From: Oscillospiraceae bacterium
GTDB lineage: Bacteria > Bacillota_A > Clostridia > Oscillospirales > Ruminococcaceae
DNA length: 9,706 bases
Direction: 5' to 3'
NCBI GenBank assembly: GCA_017848205.1
Contig: JAGDDO010000064.1
Span: 1-9,706, forward strand
The translations under genes were made by a program, and so were the position numbers. Below the pieces are notes generated by a model. It searched no databases. It saw only the letters and a list, made by a program, of their open reading frames with translations, and was not told where the DNA came from. Shown one piece after another: positions 7,116-9,706 of this stretch (positions are counted from its first letter, which is position 1; each line of letters begins with the position of its first letter).

Positions 7116-8009
7116 TTACGGCTTTGAATCATCTTTACCCGCACCGCCGGTGTCATTTCCGTCCGCCATCAGGAACACGTTTATCTCAAGGCCTATGAGT
7201 ATGAGATAAATGCATCCGTAAAGCCAGAACATCGCACCTATCAGTGTCGCAAGGCTTCCGTACATGTTTTCAAAACCGTGTGAATATCTGAGGTAGTATG
7301 AAAACAGCGCGGAGTAAACACGCCATCCCAGTGAGCTGACCAGCGCACCGGGAAGCATTGCAAGTATACGGACTTTTCTGCGGGAATTTCTCTCGCTTCT
7401 TTTCCAGTCCGGCGTGAAAAGATAGGCCAGTGTAAAAAGCAGTCCGAAACCCGCGATCATGATGACCTTTCGGAACGTCACAACGAACATAACGAAGTCA
7501 CCGTGAAAATCAATGTGCTTTTCTATCATATCTTCAAGCATCTGACCGAATACACCGAGGGCCAGTGCTGCAAGAATTACCGCCATGAGAATTACGGCAT
7601 TGAAAGTACCGAGGATCCTCAGCCAGAAATAATTGCGTTTCTTTGACGCTCCCACGGCAATGTCCATACCATTTTTCAGCGCCATGAATCCCTTGCCCGC
7701 AGTCCACAGTATGACAAGTGCGGAAAGCGAAACAGTAAGCGCTGTTTTTCCGTACACTTCGGAAATAATGCCTGTCATTATAGAATGCAGTTCCGGCGGC
7801 ACCGCCTCTGCAAGCATATCTGTCAGCTGGTCGCGGGTAAGATTGGTGTACCGCAGAAGCGACATAAGCAGCATTACCAGCGGAAAAAATGACAGTATAA
7901 AAAAGTACGCCGCGCTGGCCGCAAATGATCCGATGTTGTCGGCGCTCATCATATCGCAGAAGCCCATTATCTTCTGTGCGATCTTAAGCGGTTTTTTCAT
8001 CCCCTTCAA
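7116..8009 (-). CDS. YihY/BrkB-family (UPF0761) inner membrane protein, TTG start
   Basis: A 297-residue polytopic membrane protein of the YihY/virulence factor BrkB family. Members were once mis-called ribonuclease BN and their biochemical role is not settled. About six hydrophobic segments are visible: 29-51, 88-106, 132-154, 178-199, 213-238 and 249-279. Family signatures include the N-terminal DNIGSFAASAAYFFILSFFP, ILWTAGKGFMALKNGMD (Trp102) and the last segment MYGSLATLIGAMFWLYG followed by GLEIN. The start is TTG at 8009 because GGAGG lies 7 bases upstream. The next in-frame ATG (8000) is 16 bases from that site and has only GGGG abutting it. The start lies 15 bases after the stop of the upstream unknown gene, with the ribosome binding site in the gap, so the two are very probably cotranscribed. 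The C-terminal tail is short, charged and glycine-rich. Confidence 0.93.
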   Translation of the reverse strand: MKGMKKPLKIAQKIMGFCDMMSADNIGSFAASAAYFFILSFFPLVMLLMSLLRYTNLTRDQLTDMLAEAVPPELHSIMTGIISEVYGKTALTVSLSALVILWTAGKGFMALKNGMDIAVGASKKRNYFWLRILGTFNAVILMAVILAALALGVFGQMLEDMIEKHIDFHGDFVMFVVTFRKVIMIAGFGLLFTLAYLFTPDWKRSERNSRRKVRILAMLPGALVSSLGWRVYSALFSYYLRYSHGFENMYGSLATLIGAMFWLYGCIYLILIGLEINVFLMADGNDTGGAGKDDSKP

Positions 8010-8024
8010 ATCTAATCCTCCGAA

Positions 8025-9209
8025 TCAGTAATAATGCTTGCGCAGATCGACTTTCTTTCGCGGCGGATCCTGCGCACTGCCTGCTCTGCGTCCGGTTTTT
8101 GTAAGGCTTATCACCTTTCGCTCATCCGACGCCCGAACATTGCTTTCGTGATCATAAACAGGATATGCCACTCTTTCACATCCGCCCGTGATCTCATCAG
8201 GAGTTCTCGTTTCGATCTCCGGCATCATTCCGCCGGCAGAAAACGAAAGCTTCTGTTCCGCAGCAGAATTTAAAATCGGCAGAGCCGCACCGAAAGCCTC
8301 ATTGTTTACGAGACTGAACTTTCTGTCAAGCTCCCTTTTCAGTTCCTGCTGTTTCAGTGCACGCAGATGCATTTCTGAATCGAGCATTTTAAGATCATCC
8401 TCAAGCTGACGGCAGGTCTGCCTGTCAAGCCTCTCGCCGCGTCCGCTGCCTGTGAGAAAATCGCCTATAATAAACGGAAGTGAAAGCACCTTGCACACCA
8501 CAACGGCAGTAGCTTTCGGACCAATTATAAAATTGAGAGCGCTTACGCTCATGATCACAAAGAACAGAAAAGTCATAAGATAATTCGGCGACGGAGAGGA
8601 TCCGAGCGAAAGCAGAAAAAACATCAGAAAAATGCCGAACGAAACCTGACTTATCTGTTTCAGACGTTCATTTGATGAAGCATCTGCCTCAACACGTGCC
8701 GAAACGTCGATAAACCTTGAGATCTTTTTTTCAATATTTGTAGGCTGACGGCGTCCGCTGCTTAGCTGCCTCTTTATATCTTCATACTTTGTTTTTAAAT
8801 CAAGATATTCCTTCCGGAACGCCTCGTTAGTATTACAGAAATCAACAACATGGCTGTTGCTCATTATCCTGGTTTCAAGCATATTTTTCTTCATGCTGAC
8901 GCATTTTCTGTCAAGGTCGAGCTTAAGCGCGAAGAATTCATCCTCCTCCATTCTCTGCTCCACCCTGCTCTTTTCCGCAAGCGGAGAAGTGATACCTCTC
9001 TTCATCCCCTCGCCAAACCCGTAGCATGTAATCAGTACTTCATAATCATCCGTACGGTGATTATATTCCGCCGACATCGTAAAAACGGTACCCGGCTCAA
9101 TAGTGAATATTTCATTTCTCCTGTTTCTGAATTCAAGGAACTGTTCAGCCTTCCAGTATATATCTGTCTCAAGAAGGTCTCCTTTATTTGTTGTTCTCTG
9201 GTAAACCAT
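8025..9209 (-). CDS. Unrecognised membrane protein with coiled coils
   Basis: I do not recognise this 394-residue protein. Visible parts: a soluble N-terminal region (1-125) with an aromatic, beta-like stretch (FTIEPGTVFTMSAEYNHRTD, about 35-54, then YEVLITCYGF); a charged helical stretch with likely coiled coil at about 125-150; two clear membrane segments close together (about 187-203 and 209-230), with a weaker hydrophobic stretch at 234-253; a strong charged coiled-coil candidate (about 262-298, rich in E, K, R, L and Q); and a low-complexity basic C-terminal tail ending KHYY. There is no signal peptide or obvious catalytic motif. The start at 9209 is supported by AAGGGGG about 7 bases upstream. 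A longer frame to 9335 runs through the promoter and is rejected. It has its own promoter and is followed after 15 bases by the YihY-like gene, suggesting a shared membrane task (inference). Confidence 0.8.
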   Translation of the reverse strand: MVYQRTTNKGDLLETDIYWKAEQFLEFRNRRNEIFTIEPGTVFTMSAEYNHRTDDYEVLITCYGFGEGMKRGITSPLAEKSRVEQRMEEDEFFALKLDLDRKCVSMKKNMLETRIMSNSHVVDFCNTNEAFRKEYLDLKTKYEDIKRQLSSGRRQPTNIEKKISRFIDVSARVEADASSNERLKQISQVSFGIFLMFFLLSLGSSPSPNYLMTFLFFVIMSVSALNFIIGPKATAVVVCKVLSLPFIIGDFLTGSGRGERLDRQTCRQLEDDLKMLDSEMHLRALKQQELKRELDRKFSLVNNEAFGAALPILNSAAEQKLSFSAGGMMPEIETRTPDEITGGCERVAYPVYDHESNVRASDERKVISLTKTGRRAGSAQDPPRKKVDLRKHYY

Positions 9210-9263
9210 AGTTATCCCCCTTCCAGAAAGTTTGTTTCTTTTGTTCTGTTTTCTATTTATATT

Positions 9264-9288
9264 GAACGTAAAAATCATTTTTTCGTTC
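9264..9288 (-). other. 25-bp dyad at the predicted transcript start of the unknown membrane-protein gene
   Basis: GAACG (9288-9284) and CGTTC (9268-9264) are complementary. Inside them AAAAA pairs with TTTTT after a single A-A mismatch, leaving a three-base centre (TGA). It begins about 7 bases after the -10 hexamer, so it covers roughly +1 to +25. It could be an operator for a dimeric repressor or a hairpin at the 5' end of the mRNA. No family of regulator can be named. Confidence 0.5.
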
Positions 9289-9294
9289 ATTATG

Positions 9295-9324
9295 ATTATA
9301 ACATAAAATAAGGCTATTTGTCCA
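9295..9324 (-). promoter_or_regulatory. Extended -10 promoter for the 394-residue protein, yihY-like and flavodoxin genes
   Basis: TGTTATAAT contains a perfect -10 (TATAAT, 9300-9295) with the TGN extension. TGGACA (9324-9319) at 18 bases matches the -35 consensus at five of six bases. The predicted start near 9288 gives about 79 bases of leader ending in AAGGGGG before the ATG. It lies directly downstream of the terminator of the preceding gene. Confidence 0.75.
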
Positions 9325-9336
9325 GTATCAGACATT

Positions 9337-9364
9337 AAAAAACGGCCGCCCGTTCAGGCAGCCA
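9337..9364 (-). terminator. Intrinsic terminator after the GNAT gene
   Basis: On the minus strand GGCTGCC (9363-9357) pairs with GGCGGCC (9350-9344), with one G-U pair, around a six-base loop. A further T-G pair can extend the base of the stem, and TTTTTT (9342-9337) follows. It lies 33 bases after the acetyltransferase stop. Confidence 0.82.
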
Positions 9365-9397
9365 GGGAAATAAATTCAACTTTGCAGGCTGTATTCA

Positions 9398-9706
9398 TCA
9401 CACTTTCCAGTTCACTTCTTTAAGCATACAATAATATGCCGTTTTCCCGTCGCTGGAGTAGCCAGCGTTTCTGTAGAAGTCATGGGTTTTCGGATCATGG
9501 GATCCGGTTATCAGCATTATTTTGTAGCATTCATTTTCTTCAGCGATCTTCCTTGCATATTCCAGACATGCTGATGCAAGATGCCGTCCGCGGTAATCGG
9601 TATGCGTTACAACATTTTCAACTAACGCATACGGCAGACCGCCCCTTGTCAGATTAGGCACAACGATACATGTGCATGAGGAAACTATCCTGCCCTCTTC
9701 CTCTGC
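9398..9706 (-). CDS. GNAT-family N-acetyltransferase, 5' part cut off by the window
   Basis: Only the last 102 codons are present. The frame is open through the window edge, reading AEEEGRIVSSC into the visible part, so the GTG at 9661 is internal and not the start. The order is typical of the GNAT fold: a strand (GRIVSSCTCIVVPNL), then YALVENVVTHTDYRGRHLAS (strand 4 leading into the acetyl-CoA pyrophosphate loop and helix 3), then CYKIMLITGSHDP and HDFYRNAGYSSDGKTAYYC, the usual F-Y-x-x-x-G-[FY] element near the C-terminus. In the acetyl-CoA loop, R-G-R-H-L-A has His where the Q/R-x-x-G-x-G/A motif usually has Gly. The acyl acceptor cannot be predicted. A terminator follows closely, so it is the last gene of its own transcript. 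Confidence 0.88.
   Translation of the reverse strand, partial: AEEEGRIVSSCTCIVVPNLTRGGLPYALVENVVTHTDYRGRHLASACLEYARKIAEENECYKIMLITGSHDPKTHDFYRNAGYSSDGKTAYYCMLKEVNWKV

Noticed and set aside
7633..9311. Plus-strand open frames opposite the YihY-like and unknown membrane-protein genes
   Set aside because: No ribosome binding sites, no plausible protein character; the antisense strand has better starts, spacing and operon signals.
9210..9335. Extension of the unknown membrane-protein gene to 9335
   Set aside because: The extra codons cover the promoter, the dyad and the leader; AAGGGGG before 9209 fixes the start.
1..9706. CRISPR array, insertion sequence, tRNA or defence system
   Set aside because: No regularly spaced repeats, transposase motifs, tRNA-like cloverleaf or defence-family domains were seen on either strand.

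Overview
The window looks like ordinary chromosomal housekeeping DNA from a low-to-mid GC Clostridia-type Firmicute. A Ruminococcus-like member of the Oscillospiraceae would fit. The grounds are strong GGAGG ribosome binding sites, near-consensus sigma-A promoters, the infC-rpmI-rplT order behind an attenuated leader, the dprA-topA-trmFO order, and a folate-dependent TrmFO. The genus is an inference from protein style, not a database match. Every supported gene lies on the minus strand, so transcription runs from high to low coordinates. No mobile element, CRISPR array, tRNA or rRNA is visible. No gap between genes exceeds about 210 bases.

Reading in the direction of transcription: (1) 9706-9398 holds the 3' part of a GNAT acetyltransferase, closed by an intrinsic terminator. 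(2) An extended -10 promoter near 9300 drives a probable three-gene unit: an unrecognised 394-residue membrane/coiled-coil protein, a YihY/BrkB-family membrane protein beginning with TTG, and a small flavodoxin-like protein. (3) A fully consensus promoter (TTGACA-N17-TATAAT) with an A-rich upstream tract drives a ~149-nt structured leader ending in an intrinsic terminator. The leader is followed by infC (AUU start), rpmI and rplT, and a second strong terminator closes the operon. (4) Beyond it come a TrmH/SpoU-family RNA 2'-O-methyltransferase, dprA (preceded by a strong GC-rich hairpin), topA with its own promoter, and trmFO, whose start codon overlaps the topA stop (TAATG) and which runs off the window.

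Functionally, the right part is envelope or unknown accessory function. The centre is translation initiation and 50S ribosomal proteins under apparent autogenous control at two levels: leader attenuation and a non-canonical IF3 start codon. The left part is RNA modification and DNA topology/recombination. I see no convincing new multi-gene system. The least explained items are the 394-residue protein with the dyad at its transcript start, the fine structure of the infC leader, the hairpin before dprA, and a possible short coupled upstream ORF before the methyltransferase.
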